In this document: positions 22,379 to 33,696 of the stretch, piece by piece
Layout of the letters: each line of letters starts with the position of its first letter
Numbering within the stretch: the stretch's first letter is position 1
NCBI GenBank assembly: GCA_023548195.1
Contig: JAJHZJ010000252.1
Location: 5,185,242 to 5,249,241, forward strand
DNA length: 64,000 bases
Reading direction: 5' to 3'
From: Bettongia penicillata ogilbyi
Taxonomy: Eukaryota; Chordata; Mammalia; Diprotodontia; Potoroidae
The notes under the pieces: generated by a model
What the model was told of the DNA's origin: nothing
The model's database searches: none
What the model saw: only the letters and a program-made list of their open reading frames with translations
Program-made: the position numbers and the translations under genes

Positions 22379-24010
22379 CTGAGATTGTGTTTCTTAAATT
22401 CTCGATTTCTTATTCTATTAGTGTGGGTGTTTTATATTTTGTGAGCTTTTTCCCATGTCACTTAAATTGGCATTTTTGTTGAAATTTAACGGGGTAAAAT
22501 AGTTGCTAATAATTATATTTATTTCCTCTTGTGACTTGTTCTTTTTGGTTTCTGCTACTGACAACTTTTTTCTCATTAAAAAAATCAAATTAGCTAAATG
22601 TATATCTATATCATTAGATTTTTTTAAAAGGGTCTTACTTTTATTAATTCAGTGGTTGTGGTGTTTGGTTTCAATTTCGTTCATCTCTTCTTTAATTTTT
22701 AGAATTTCTATTTTCTGTTTGGTTTTTTTCGCTTTGTTGCTTTTCTACATCTTATTTGCATACTCAATTGACTTCTTCATTTCTTTTCTTGATGAACAAA
22801 CATATAGATATACATAAATACAATGCATGTATATGTGCATATGTATGTGTATAATTTTCTTTGCCCATTAACTAATCACTAGTGATCTATTCTAACTCTT
22901 TAAAAAGTCTAGAAAGATTCTCAGTTTCCTTCTTGGTATCTTTTTGTCAGATTTGTCTAGGTCCAAAGCCCCACAATGAGTTCTATATAACCATTATAAT
23001 TTTCTTTCTAAATCAATGAACTTTTTCTTAAGTGCTACACTATTTGGTGCTTATACATTAAGTATTATGGAAACATAATAAAAACTTGATTTTTAGTTCA
23101 ACTGAAAATATTAAAATATGTTTCTGTGGTCTAAAGTCCTTTCTAGATTTTTCCATATAGGAAACTAAAAAATCAAGGACAAAGTTAAGGAAAATGTTTC
23201 AAGTAGTGACTAAGAGAACTCCAAATCATTATTGTCTAGTTAAGATCATCGCCTTCTCTATCCCCTGAAGAGGTAACAGTTATGACCTACCAAAGGCCAC
23301 TCTTTCTTTGCCACTTGAAAGGGATTAGGTCCCTTTGATTACCCCAGGGCAATAACTAACTGGTTTAGGCTTCTCTATGTCTCTGAGCTTCAAATATTTG
23401 GGTTTAGAATAATGAAAAAAATCAATAAAAATTATTTCTGGTAGAATGATTAAAATGCAGAGTATAGTATTGGGATTTTCTTCTACAGTACTGATATTTT
23501 AATTTTAGGCATTTTCCTTTAAGCTTTATGCAGTTTTCCTGTTTATCTCTTTCAATTACGTTTATTTTTTACTGTTATCTTGCCTGAAATCATAATTACA
23601 GCTTTTGCTTTTAAAATTCAAGTGAAGTGTAATATATCCTGCTCATTTTCATTTTGAATCTCTGTTTCATGTATGTTTATGATCAACGATATATTATTGG
23701 ATTCTGTTTTGTAATTGATTCTGCCATTCCCATACCCATCCGGTTTAATGGGTAAATTAATTTCCTCATATTCGCTGTTATGAATGATAACTGGAAATTG
23801 ACCATCTATCATATTCTTTAGTACTTCTCCTTCTCTCCCCATCCTTGCCTTGCTCTATACAAAGAAATTCCTGAAGAAAGAGAAGGAATCTGTTTCACAC
23901 TAATACTTAATTAAAGTTGACTTTTCCTATACCTCTGCCTCTCTCCTCTCTTCACAGAACCAGATCCTGATCTCTGGTTCTTTCACTTTCATTCTCCTTT
24001 TGATACCTCC
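22379..24010 (-). repeat. Probable antisense L1 sequence
   Basis: Pyrimidine/T-rich plus strand continuing the style of the antisense ORF2 upstream ('tttaatttttagaatttctattt'). No catalytic box found in this part, so the assignment rests on composition and neighbours. No intact ORF on either strand. Confidence 0.4.
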
Positions 24011-24119
24011 TTTACAATCAAACCTCTGAAGTTCAAAATGATTTTGCTTGTGGCTACTCTCTACCCATCTCTACCCTTTATCCCATCTCTGTCTTGCTTT
24101 ACCATGTCCGTCCTGCTTC

Positions 24120-24121
<2 letters not shown>

Positions 24122-24210
<89 letters not shown>

Positions 24211-24221
24211 TCTCTCACTGT
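24122..24221. repeat. (TC)n microsatellite
   Basis: About 48 TC units with one interruption. It creates Ser-Leu repeat reading frames that are artefacts. Confidence 0.95.
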
Positions 24222-24369
24222 TTGTGTGTCGGACCCTTATTTATTTTGTTCAGGTAAGACTCAATTTCCACTTAAGAAGAATGCCCAGATCAACCATCTC
24301 TTCATTTCTCATTGAGTGCATTCCTTTGGATTTCTCCACCATGCCCTTACCAAGAATACCTTCCCTCTT

Positions 24370-24515
24370 TTTCAGTTTTCTTTTGTGTTATCATCTCCTA
24401 TTAGATGATAAACTCTTGGAGGGCAGGAACTGTCTTTTTAGGCTATGTAATACAAGTGCTTACTACAATGCCTGGCACATAGTAGGCACTTAATAGAAGT
24501 TTATTAACTGACTAT
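24370..24515 (+). repeat. L2 3' end
   Basis: 'gtgttatcatctcctattag', 'cttggagggcaggaactgtc', 'tgcctggcacatagtagg', 'cttaatagaagtttattaac'. Clear L2 terminus. Confidence 0.8.
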
Positions 24516-24599
24516 TTTTCTTCCTCAATTAAAACCAATGAAAAAGAACAAAACCACATCCAGGCCCTCTACTTGTATTACTGAACTCCTTTTGTAAAC

Positions 24600-25110
24600 C
24601 TTTTAGATGGTAGCAATCTAAAGGAAGACTTTTCTCCTTTTATTTGAATGTAAGCTGTTCAGGATCATTTGGCTTCTTTCAGTTGTTCAGAAATTTCTCC
24701 TGACTCCTATATTTGCATTTCACTGTTTCTATTTCCCTTTCATATTTTCATCAGAAATTCTTGGATACTGTTGATTCTATTAGAGTTTTACTGAAAGATT
24801 ATACTGTTTTGTGGACTAATTTTTTTTTGGTTATTCATTTAATTTGGTCTTTTAGGATATTGTATTCTAATATCTTTTCTCCTTCTTAGTATTTGGAATA
24901 TTTTCCTTTATGACTTTCAGCATGATTCCTCAGTTCCTGAATTCTTTCTTTGTGGTTTCTTGCAGTCCATTTTCTTTGACTTGGAAGTTGTGAATTTAGG
25001 TTCTGACATTCCTAGATATGTCCATTTCTTTCAGGAAATGGATCAGGGAAATTTCTTTTTCTATTTTCACCATGTCCTGTAGTTTTACTCGGTGCTATTG
25101 CTATTATTAT
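24600..25110 (-). repeat. Possible antisense L1 fragment
   Basis: T-rich text such as 'ttggaatattttcctttatg' and 'ttcctgaattctttctttg' is like antisense L1 ORF1/5' regions, but I cannot place it exactly. Confidence 0.3.
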
Positions 25111-25224
25111 ATCAATTGAAGAAAGTGATATGGAATGATTGAAAATGAAGAAAATAAAGCAGATACCATTTGTATTCTAAAATTTTCTTTATAATTTACT
25201 GAAATATGATATTCAGGTTTTTTG

Positions 25225-25318
25225 TTTGACATATATGTGTGTATACATATATACACCTGTGTATATACATATATACACACATACATATATACACATATAT
25301 GCATAAATACACACATAT
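25225..25318. repeat. (TATACACA)-type microsatellite
   Basis: Alternating TA/CA/TG units. Overlapping Tyr/Cys/His-rich reading frames on both strands are artefacts. Confidence 0.85.
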
Positions 25319-25699
25319 TTGCTCCATTTTTTTTCCAGAGAGTTCATTGCCTGGATAAAGTTTTCTATCATGTTCTAAACTATCTATTCTTTTCTTTTTT
25401 CTTCCTTAATGCAGTATCTGGTAGATAATAGATGCTTGATTAATATTTGTTGATGATTCAGTTCTAATTTTGTTTGTAATTTCATTTTATTATACCTTGC
25501 TCCATTTTTCCGGGTACTTATCATAGTCCTGTGGATGACCCATTCTTTTTCCTTTGAGGCTCTGCTTAGACTTGTGGGGTTACGTTCTTTTCCTGGGTTT
25601 ACCTCTTGAACTTCTCAGAAGTTTCTTCTCTTTACTCATTCTTTCATTTCCTAGTTCTTGGATTGGAACTTTGTGTTCAGGCTATTCTTGTGTTATTTT

Positions 25700-25975
25700 G
25701 TTCTGGAAGAGGACCTTTCTTCTTAAAGAGGATCAATGACATCACCAGGGTGATATCTTAACTTGTGTGTAAATTGGATTTAAGTGAGGCAGAGCTCTGC
25801 AAAGTTGTCCGTCTCACTCTCTTCTCCAGAGTCATGGAAATCCAGTGGCAAGACAACAGTCAAGAGAACTGGTGATGGCCCAGGATGCAGTAGGTGACCT
25901 TGGCCTTTCTAAATTAATGACTTTTCCGGATCTCAGTTTGTCTGAGACCACACCCATTCAGTGACTAAGGATTAG
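25700..25975 (-). repeat. RTE 5'-end-like / RTE-tailed SINE copy
   Basis: 'cttgtgtgtaaattggattt', 'gcaaagttgtc', 'tctcttctccagagtcatgg' and 'ggcccaggatgcagtaggtg' align closely with 37085-37245 inside the RTE element and more loosely with the RTE-tailed SINEs. Could be a truncated RTE 5' end or a SINE derived from it. Confidence 0.55.
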
Positions 25976-26782
25976 GTAAGAACTGAGATAAAAGTCTAAT
26001 TTACCATCACAAAAAAATCAATCTGGGAGGATCTCCAGCACTCTTAGATAGGTTGGCTAGGCCTTGGTTGGTCCTAAATCCCCCAAGGTCTGGATTCTAT
26101 CACTGCTGATGTCAGTGTGTATAGGGCAGGGCTGACATCCTTTTCTTAAATCCTTGACTTTGTTCTCAGGTACCTGATGGTCCATTTCAGGTTTTAGTCT
26201 CTCTTTGAACAAGGCCTCATTAAAAATTGGCTTATTCTTGAACTGAGGCCCTGGCAGGCTACATTTATCTGGAGTTGGATTGGGAAATCATTTTAACGTC
26301 AGACATCTTGCACAATCCCAACCTCTTTTCTCCCTCCTCCTGACCCCATTCAACCCCTTGCTGGTGCACATTGCCTTGCTACCCAATTTGGCTTCCAATG
26401 CTTGAAAAAAAAATGCACAGCCAGGCTCCCTGTATGGGAACCTATGATAGGTTCATCTGAGAGCTGACTTCAGACTTCTGATTTCTGTAACTCAAGCCAG
26501 CTTGTGACAGTCCCCTATCCTTTCTTCAGAGTGCCAACTGGTTTCAGTAAATTTGTGGGAGCTTGCCCCACTTACCCTAATATGACCTTTCTATGAGCTT
26601 CTGCTAGCTTTCAGTTATCTTTTTGTGAAGTTTTGGACTAGATAGAAGAGCTTACTCCTGTTTCGCTTTGGTTTTCATTATCACTGGTCTATCTGGGGTA
26701 CTTTTCAAATATTCACTGAATCTAGTATATAAGGAAATGGATCTTCTTTTGACTTTGTATTTTCAATTTTAATATTTCAATT
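25976..26782. other. Unassigned non-coding stretch
   Basis: May be antisense L1 5'UTR by position after the antisense L1 text, but no motif proves it. Confidence 0.3.
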
Positions 26783-26925
26783 ATTTTATTTTGCATTTTT
26801 GAGGCAATTGAGATAAAGTGACTTGCCCGGGGTCACAGAGCTACTCTGAGGCAGGATTTGAACTCAAGTCCTCCTGATTCCAGGACCAGTGCTCTATCCA
26901 CTATACCACCTAACTGCCCTTCTTT
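26783..26925 (-). repeat. CORE-SINE
   Basis: Antisense copy: 'gtgacttgcccggggtcac', 'aggatttgaactcaagtcctc', 'gtgctctatccactatacc', ending 'cacctaactgccc'. Head and core, no Bov-B tail. Confidence 0.8.
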
Positions 26926-27884
26926 TATTACTTAAATTTTTAAAATTTTATTACACAGTATATGTGTTTTAGCAATATAATGATTTAAAATTATAAGTGG
27001 TATCTATTTTAATTTTTTCATTTTCAATCATTCCACTTTATGTTCTTCAGTTGATACTTCCTATTGATAATAGTATCAATATCATTCCCACCCCATTAAG
27101 GTAGTGCATTGAATGCTATTTTTTTTCAGTAACAAGATGCTGCAACATATTTTCACTTTTTTTGTCAATATGATTCCATAATTAAATTTTGATTCATTGC
27201 AACATCACTGAACATCAATAAACTATATTGAAATAATTATGGCAGATGATAGCATAAATATCTTTTTTTTCTTTAAATGTACTTAATCTGCCTCTTCCTC
27301 TCTCCTTCACCATTGAACAAATTAAAAAGAAATAAAACTATCAATCACTGTCCTCTTTCAACCTGAAAAATGATCCCTACGACTTAAAAATTCGTCTCTG
27401 TGTCAATAATCCCAATCACTCTACAACGTCTTTCAAGCATCAGAATTTCCCTTGCCTCAGTCCCCCACCCCTCCTCTGCTGGCAGGCAAGGCCCCTCTGC
27501 TCTGGGATCTGGACAGGGCCAGGAAGGCAGTTCCCAGACCTCTTCTACTGTGAAGCAAGGGCAGCAACTTTCTGGGTAATTACAAGAAATGCAACAACTT
27601 CCCCACCTGCTAAGAGAAGAAACCTCAAGAAAGCTAGAAAAAACCACTCCAGAACTAAAGTTATCTTTCAACGTAAGATCAGCAATGACAGAAGGCAGTT
27701 CCCACCCCACCTTCAACTGGGGAGAGTGAATATCAACTATCTGCCAATTCCACACCTCCCTCCCCCAACTTGCCTCAGTCAGTATCACTCCTGAACCTTG
27801 CCATACCCCCCCAAATCCAAACTCCCCACTCCCTGACTTTGATGTCTTGTCCCGTATGACTCACATAAAACTGCATAGGTTGGC
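26926..27884. other. Non-coding stretch, AT-rich then pyrimidine-rich
   Basis: 26926-27370 is AT-rich and unassigned. 27380-27840 is C/T-rich with a 134-codon minus-strand frame that has no recognisable domain and that I treat as chance. It could be one half of an LTR split by the SINE and L1 insertions to its right, but I see no proof. Confidence 0.35.
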
Positions 27885-28112
27885 AAGGTGGTGTAGTGGA
27901 TAGACTGCTTGGCCTGAAGTTAGAAAGACATCTTCCTGAGTTCAAATCTGGCCTTAGGCACTTACTAGCTGTGTGACCCAGGGCAAGTCACTTAATTCAC
28001 TTCCTCATCTGTAAAATGAGCTAGAGAAAGAGACAGCAAACTGCTCCAGAATGTTTTCCAAGAAAATCCCAAATGGAATGAGTCAGACGTGACCGAACAA
28101 GAACAAAGAATC
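27885..28112 (+). repeat. Mar1-type CORE-SINE
   Basis: 'ggcaaggtggtgtagtggatag', 'gctgtgtgacccagggcaag', 'cctcatctgtaaaatgagc', then the Bov-B-like tail 'aatgttttccaagaaaatcc' and 'gtcagacgtgaccgaac'. Full length. Confidence 0.8.
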
Positions 28113-28116
28113 CTAT

Positions 28117-28688
28117 GAAAACCCACTGGACTTTGGCAAAGAATTGGAAATGGAGGGGATGCCCATCAATTGGAGAATGACTGAACAGTTGTGGTATATG
28201 AATGGAATGGAATACTACTGTGCTATAAGAAATGATGAGCAGGACAATTTCAGAAAAAACTGGAAAGATTTACATGAACTGACGCTGAGTGAAGTGAGAA
28301 GAATCAGAACATGATACAATGTAACAACCGCAATGTGCAAGGACTGATATTGACAGACTTAGCTCTTTTCAGCAATGCAAGGATAGAAGGCAACTCCAAA
28401 GGACTCATGATGGAAAATGCCATCTACAATCAGAGAGGGAACTATGGAGTCTCTACGCAGATGAAAACATACAATTTTCTTTTCTTTTTTTTTTGCTTGT
28501 TTCTTTCTCTTGATTTTTCCCTTTTGTTATGATTCTTCTTTCACAACATGATTAATGTGGAAATATGTTTAATATGATTGTACATATATAGCCTATATCA
28601 GATTGGGAGAAGAATATGGAACTAAAAAACTTATAAAAGTGAATGTTGAAAACTGAAGATAAAAAAAGAATGTAAAAAAAAAAACCAA
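28117..28688 (+). repeat. L1 3' end, 5'-truncated
   Basis: Conserved L1 3' text ('caattggagaatgactgaac', 'tggaatactactgtgctata', 'aggactcatgatggaaaat') and an end motif 'gattgggagaagaatatgg' before an A-rich tail at 28660-28685. Typical truncated L1 insertion. Confidence 0.75.
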
Positions 28689-28689
28689 C

Positions 28690-29280
28690 AGCTTTACTGG
28701 TGGAGGTAGAGGGTGCCCTGTTCCCTGTAGAGTCCCAGTGGGGAACCAAACTCCATCAAGGTCCTCGTGGTCTGCCCCGTGTCCATCCTCCCTCATATCC
28801 CCTCCACTATGTGAGCATCTTCCTTCAATAAAACCTGCTAGCCTCCCTTTCTCTCTGTCCATTCCCCTCCCCCATCTCATGTCTGATAGTACTGTACCTC
28901 CAAACCTTGCTTTTCTCTCATCAGAAGCAGTAGCCATGACCCAGAGGTGTGACTAATGCTTCAATATCACACTTATATCCCAAGTTTTTGACATAGGGAA
29001 TGTAGAAAGCAAAAACTGAATCAGAAACCATGGGTCTTGATGGCTGGATCTCCTACTTCTCTCAAACACCTGAACTATGACTAATGCCTCTGTCTCTAAC
29101 CAAGTATCTCTTTAGGTTTTTTCCCTTGCAACATAAATGACAGATAAGGGGGATAGACACCTTTTACCTGTATAAGGCTTTGGTATCCTGAACCTCTCTG
29201 AGTCTATATCGACAGTGATCAAACCTGTTTGACTACCTGGTGTGAGAGTTTTTCGGGTGGAAATAACTAGAACTGAAATA
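28690..29280 (+). repeat. Possible solo LTR (unproven)
   Basis: Contains an AATAAA near 28828 and ends with 'gtttgactacctggtgtgag', which has the style of a retroviral U5 end. No primer-binding site, no gag/pol reading frames and no clear TG...CA borders or target-site duplication were found. An LTR is only a suggestion. Confidence 0.25.
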
Positions 29281-29424
29281 TTTCACTTTTCATCTTGCTG
29301 ACTCAGGTTTAAAACTGCATTGGATAGGCAGGTCCTCATTTTGCTCCCTTGGAATGTGTCTTGTTCCATCACGGATCAAGTGTGTTGCATTAAAGAGAAG
29401 GATGCCCTCGCAACTGAAGCTTGA

Positions 29425-29555
29425 AGCCCCCTCACCACTCATTACTTATGTGACCTTGAAAATGATGCTCAGCATCCTGGGGATTCAGTTTTTCATCTGA
29501 AAAATGGAATTAAACTAGAGGATTACAAGGGATCCCATTCTGAATCTATCTTTGA
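29425..29555 (+). repeat. MIR fragment
   Basis: 'cattacttatgtgaccttg', 'cagtttttcatctgaaaaatgg', 'gaggattacaagggatccc'. Diverged sense copy. Confidence 0.5.
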
Positions 29556-29751
29556 TCTCTTCAGGACAAAGACTCCTTTCTCCTGGAACAGCACATTTAC
29601 CTGATCAGTTTCTGCTGTGACATTAGAACCATCTATACCATTAGCTGGTGTCCCCTTGCTTTTGACTCAAAAAACCCCTGTTGTGGTTTTTGTTTTCCTG
29701 ATTCTTTCCTCCTTGGACCCTACAATTATATCCCTCTTTTCATTCTTTCTT

Positions 29752-30235
29752 ATAGTAGTAGTAGTGGTAACAGTAATAGCCCCAGCAGTTGTGATAGTGG
29801 TGATGTGGTAGTGGTAGAAGTGATATTGATGGTGGTGGTAGTAACAGAAGTAGTAATAATAGTATAAGTAATAGTGGTGATAGTGGTAGTAAGAGTGGCG
29901 ATAGTTGAAGCAGTAGTGGTCATGGTGGAAGTAGTTGTAGCATAAGCGGTAGTAATGGTGGTAGTAGGAATAGTATTAGTAGCATCATCAGTAGTAATAT
30001 TGATTTTGTTGGCAGTAGTAGTAGTGTTAAAAGTATAAGTAGCAGTAGTATTGATGATAATGTCAGTAGTAGTAGTAGCAGTAGTAATAGTAGCAGTAGT
30101 GGTGATAGTAGAAGTAGTAGTGGTAGTGGCAATAGTGGTTGCAGTGTAAGCAATAATAGTAGTGGTAATAGTAGTAGTATAAGAAGTAGAAGTAGTATTA
30201 GTGGTGGTGATGGTAGTAGCGGCAACAACTCACGT
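29752..30235. repeat. GTA/GGT trinucleotide repeat tract, about 480 bp
   Basis: Imperfect (GTA)n, (AGT)n and (GGT)n units. It yields long Leu-rich minus-strand frames that are artefacts. Unusually long for this motif class. Confidence 0.9.
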
Positions 30236-30302
30236 TTATATAGCCCTCTAAAGTTTTCAAAGCATTTCCCATATGTAATTTCATCTCATCCTGAAAACAA
30301 TC

Positions 30303-30323
30303 TTTTTTTTTTTTTTTTTTTTT
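30303..30323 (-). repeat. Poly(T) run
   Basis: About 21 T in a row, probably the complement of a retroposon A-tail. The element attached to it was not identified. Confidence 0.6.
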
Positions 30324-30604
30324 ACAATTATCACAATTTTGTAGCTGCAGCCTCCTCTAGGGCTATTCCTTTGAAGTGAAACTCACAGGTTGAGTGTCCC
30401 AGGGATGTCTACCCCAGGGTCAAGGTACTTAGTGAGTCCAGAGTCATAAAACTACATAGTACATGTACCCCCCCTCCCTATATATTTATTTTCAATAGTC
30501 AGATAAAGGGCAATTTTAGCTCAAAGGAAAGGACTTTGCTGAAATTTCATAATAAGAACAGTAGCTACAAAATATTTCCCATACAAGGAAAGAAACGCTC
30601 ATTT

Positions 30605-30852
30605 GTGTTAAACACCTCCTATATGTCAGATATTGTGCTAAACACTTTATAAATAGATCTCATTTGAACGTCGCAGCAACTTTGGGAGATAGGTGTTAAT
30701 AGTCTTCCTAGGAACTGAAGAAGATAGAGATTAAGTGACTTGCTCAGGGTCACACAGGTAATAAGTATCTAGGGTCAAATTTGAACTCAGTCTTTCTGAC
30801 TCTAGGCTCAATGCTCTAGAGATTCACTATGCCACCCAACTAGCTACCTCTA
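30605..30852 (-). repeat. MIR/THER1-type CORE-SINE, full length
   Basis: Antisense: 'aaacacctcctatatgtcag', 'attaagtgacttgctcaggg', 'tttgaactcagtctttctgac', ending 'ccacccaactagctacc'. Confidence 0.75.
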
Positions 30853-30867
30853 AAAACACTCTCAAAA

Positions 30868-31095
30868 TCAAACTAACCATTCCACCAAGGGAAGACTTCA
30901 CATGTTTGGGGCAGATCACCAAGGGGTTTGTGGCCTGTTGGTTATTTTTAACCTGGTTTAGCCATCTACTGAGATGATTTTACCAGGGTGCAGTTGCTGC
31001 ACATGTTATAGCTTCTTGGGTGCACAGGTGAGAATTGGGTAAAGGTGGACACCAAAGGTGGATGAGCAGACCTCACAGCAGAGGGGCTAGTCCTC
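30868..31095 (-). repeat. RTE LINE 5' fragment
   Basis: 'ccattccaccaagggaagac', 'ttcacatgtttggggcag', 'gtttagccatctactgagat', 'ttaccagggtgcagttgctg' align with 37320-37520, the 5' part of the RTE at 33550-37575. Same orientation. Confidence 0.7.
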
Positions 31096-31368
31096 CTGGA
31101 ATGCCTCATCCCCTCCACATTACCTCTCTGTGGAATCCCAGAATACCATAAAATGTTCATACTGGAAGGGACCTTAGTTATCATCCAATCCAAACTTAAA
31201 AAAAGTCTAGATTTATCTGTGGCTGAGATAAGGATGGATAAAGTTTCATAATCTAAGAAATGCATGGGATCCTTCTCCTTCATATGAGTAGAATTCATGG
31301 CACTGGTTCAATAAAGTCCAACTGGGCATATAGTTGTTCCTTTAGCCATTAGAAATAAGATGCTTCTC

Positions 31369-31711
31369 ACCATCATGTGCTCATATTCAGTGATGTTAAA
31401 TTTGGTGAAATCCCACTTCTACGAGATGGGGACCTTCTGGTGCTGATGGAACGTGAAGTTGACCCTGTTACATCCTCAGATATAAATTCTAGATTTTGGT
31501 TCAAATAGACACAATCATTTGTCCTTCGTTCATATGGGCCTGGGTACTTTGGGGCTTCCCAAAGGCGACCCCACATGCCAGTCTGGAACCTATCATCCTC
31601 ATCACAGGCCTTTTTTTAAAATGTGAATGATGTGAAAAGCATACAGTGGAACACAGATGTGGAAGCAATCTTTGCCAGGGCTATTTACCATATGTTGGTG
31701 CAGATGTGCAT
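31369..31711 (-). pseudogene. RPL10: RPL10 processed pseudogene (C-terminal half)
   Basis: On the minus strand this follows RPL10, a protein of the large ribosomal subunit. The plus strand shows complements of 'KKWGFTKFN' (aatttggtgaaatcccacttc), the 'MRGAFGKPQG' region (ggggcttcccaaaggcgacc) and the 'DGFHIR' region (gatgtggaagcaatctttgcc). About the last half of the coding sequence is covered, without introns, which indicates a retrocopy. Frameshifts and many missense changes, so not functional. The left end should be the 3'UTR; no clear A-tail is left. The right end is cut by a MIR/THER copy at 31715, so more 5' sequence may have been lost. Confidence 0.75.
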
Positions 31712-31714
31712 AAT

Positions 31715-31855
31715 AAATAATAATGGCTAACATTTATGTAGTACTTAACTATCTGCCAGGTGCTGCACTAAGCATTTTACAATTATTATCTCATTTGAGC
31801 CTACAACAATTCTGGGAGGTGACCTCAGAAGTTATTTATTTCTATTTATCAGATA
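31715..31855 (-). repeat. MIR/THER1 3' part
   Basis: 'taataatggctaacatttatg', 'tgccaggtgctgcactaagc', 'attatctcatttgagcc'. Truncated; marks the 5' border of the RPL10 pseudogene. Confidence 0.65.
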
Positions 31856-32495
31856 CCATGTGGTCACAAAAATGAGAACTCATGCATTTTTGCTTTCTTC
31901 AAATTGAAGCAAAATTTCACAACTTTACATCAAAAACACATTCCAAATTTGGATCTGATTTGTTCTTCTGGACAAAGAAAGCAAAGTAGTTCATTAATAT
32001 ATATTTATGTAAAAATGGAAATTCATATAAAAATGAAATTTAAATTGATAGGTACAAGCCACTTTGTACATTCAGTTGTCATTTTTAATCAGATACATCT
32101 TTCCAAAGTGACTTTTGCCCTTGAAATGGCTCGTGAGGACTCTCCCTGTCACCCTTAGTCTGTGCCATCTTTGTGCAGGGAGTTTGGGGAGGAAGGATCC
32201 ACTTTGAAGCCGTAAGGTCAGAAACAGCCAGATTTTTATTACCATTGTTATTACAACAAGCAATCAACTGAAGGACTGGACAGTATTGGAACACATTGAA
32301 GATGTCATTGAAGACCTTCATGGCGACTCCTTCATGGCTCTGTTGATGGGGAACCTGACATCAGAGAGTTCCAATATCTCAGCCAAAGTTTCACAAATCT
32401 CAACTGGCACCATGGGATTCGTATGGTCAGAATATTCTTGTAACTTCAGAGTCAAAAAAACCCAGGCTCAAGTCTGTGTGGAGCCATTGGGACAT
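31856..32495. other. Unassigned non-coding stretch
   Basis: Overlapping minus-strand frames at 32072-32321 do not resemble a protein family I know. A retrocopy of an unidentified mRNA is possible but not shown. Confidence 0.35.
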
Positions 32496-32735
32496 TTTGT
32501 TCTTGTTCAGTCGTGTCCAACTCTTTGAGACGCCATCTGGGGTTTTCTTGTCAAAGATACTAGAATGGTTCGCCACTTCCTTCTCCAGCTCATTTTACAG
32601 ATGAGGAAACTGAGGCAAACAAGTTAAGTGACTTACCTTGGGTCACAGCGAGTATATGTCTAAGGCCAGATTTGAAGTCAGGTCTTCCTAACTCCAGACC
32701 CAGCATGCCACTGAGCCACCAAACTACCTCCCTAG
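32496..32735 (-). repeat. Mar1-type CORE-SINE, full length
   Basis: Antisense: Bov-B-like end 'ttcagtcgtgtccaactctt' and 'ggggttttcttgtcaaagat', core 'aagtgacttaccttgggtc', head 'ccagcatgccactgagcc'. Confidence 0.8.
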
Positions 32736-32884
32736 CTATTTTACTCAGCAATAAAGCTGATTAAAGCGAATAGTCAGCTTCCCAATTCTGCTTTGTTTCA
32801 TTCCCACAGACCATCCCCTTTACCTAACTACTTACCATAAGTCAGAAGGGGAGCTGCCTCATAAACTCTTGCAAAATCCAAATG

Positions 32885-33170
32885 ATTATCAATTAATCAG
32901 TAAGCATTTATTCAGCACCTACTGTGTGCCGGGCAACGTGCTACGTGCTGGGGATGCAAAAAGAAACAAAAGATAATCCCTGCCTTCAAGGAGTTTACAA
33001 TCGTCAAAAATCCTATATAAACAGCACCTTATCTTTAGGATGATTATTATATTATATTATGTGATGTCATGTTATGTCATATCATATCATATCACATCAC
33101 ATCATATTATATTATCACAGTGACTGTCATATAGAAGGTGTTTAATAAATGTTTTCTGGCTTGACTATAT
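32885..33170. repeat. L2/CR1 pieces around an ATATC-type microsatellite
   Basis: 32885-33005 (aagcatttattcagcacctac, ccttcaaggagtttacaatc) is the same antisense family as 16622-17960. 33035-33115 is an ATATT/ATATC/GTCAT pentanucleotide tract. 33120-33170 (aggtgtttaataaatgtttt) is a sense L2 end. Confidence 0.65.
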
Positions 33171-33234
33171 AGTGTTTCTCATTTGACCCCTCCAAGCAGT
33201 ACCTACTACTACAGCTAATTTGTTTCACTTCTGC

Positions 33235-33549
33235 TCAAAAGACCATAGGATCTTAGAATCTCAGAATTAGGTGGAGTTTCAGAGACCATTTCATCTAACC
33301 CATACCATAAAAAGTTTCCTTTGCAACATATCCAAGGAGTATGCTTTGGGTTATTGGTTGAAGAACCCACTACCCACAAGGTCAAAACTATTTAGGCAGC
33401 CCTTTCTACTTTGGAATGGCTCTAATGTTAATGTTAATGACTACCCTTTACAGCAAGCTTAAATTTCCCTTCGTCACCCTTTTTCCTGATTGTGCTTCCT
33501 GGGGCTAAGCAGGATAAATCCCATTTCTCTTCCAGGTGACAGCCCTTGT
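33235..33549. repeat. Ancient repeat split by the RTE insertion (left part)
   Basis: 'gagaccatttcatctaaccc' ... 'ccatttctcttccaggtgac'. The text resumes at 37589 with 'ggctatcatgtcccctag' and 'ctccaggctaaatattccc', the expected continuation of an ancient mammalian repeat whose class I cannot name. The right part is 37576-37680. Confidence 0.6.
33537..33549. repeat. RTE target-site duplication, left copy
   Basis: tgacagcccttgt, identical to 37576-37588. Confidence 0.85.
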
Positions 33550-33696
33550 TGGTTGGTTGTTGTCCTTGGTCTCTGAAGAGGGCCAAAGTGACATCACTGT
33601 GATAAAGTGAAGTTTTAGTGTGCCCGACTGTGACTGATCAGACCAACGTGAGCTCAGAATGCTCTACCACAGGTTGGGCACAGATAGTCCATGTGA

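Noticed and set aside
24038..24493. 151-codon frame with Ser-Leu repeats and a signal-like start
   Set aside because: Generated by the (TC)n run and an L2 3' end.
27384..27788. 134-codon minus-strand frame
   Set aside because: No domain, pyrimidine-biased DNA, not continued on either side.
28690..29280. Endogenous retrovirus
   Set aside because: Only a weak U5-like end and an AATAAA; no gag, pol or env reading frame and no primer-binding site.
29920..30228. 102-codon poly-leucine frame
   Set aside because: Translation of the GTA trinucleotide tract.
32072..32528. Processed pseudogene of an unknown mRNA
   Set aside because: Overlapping frames look protein-like by eye but I could not match any family, and no A-tail or TSD was found.
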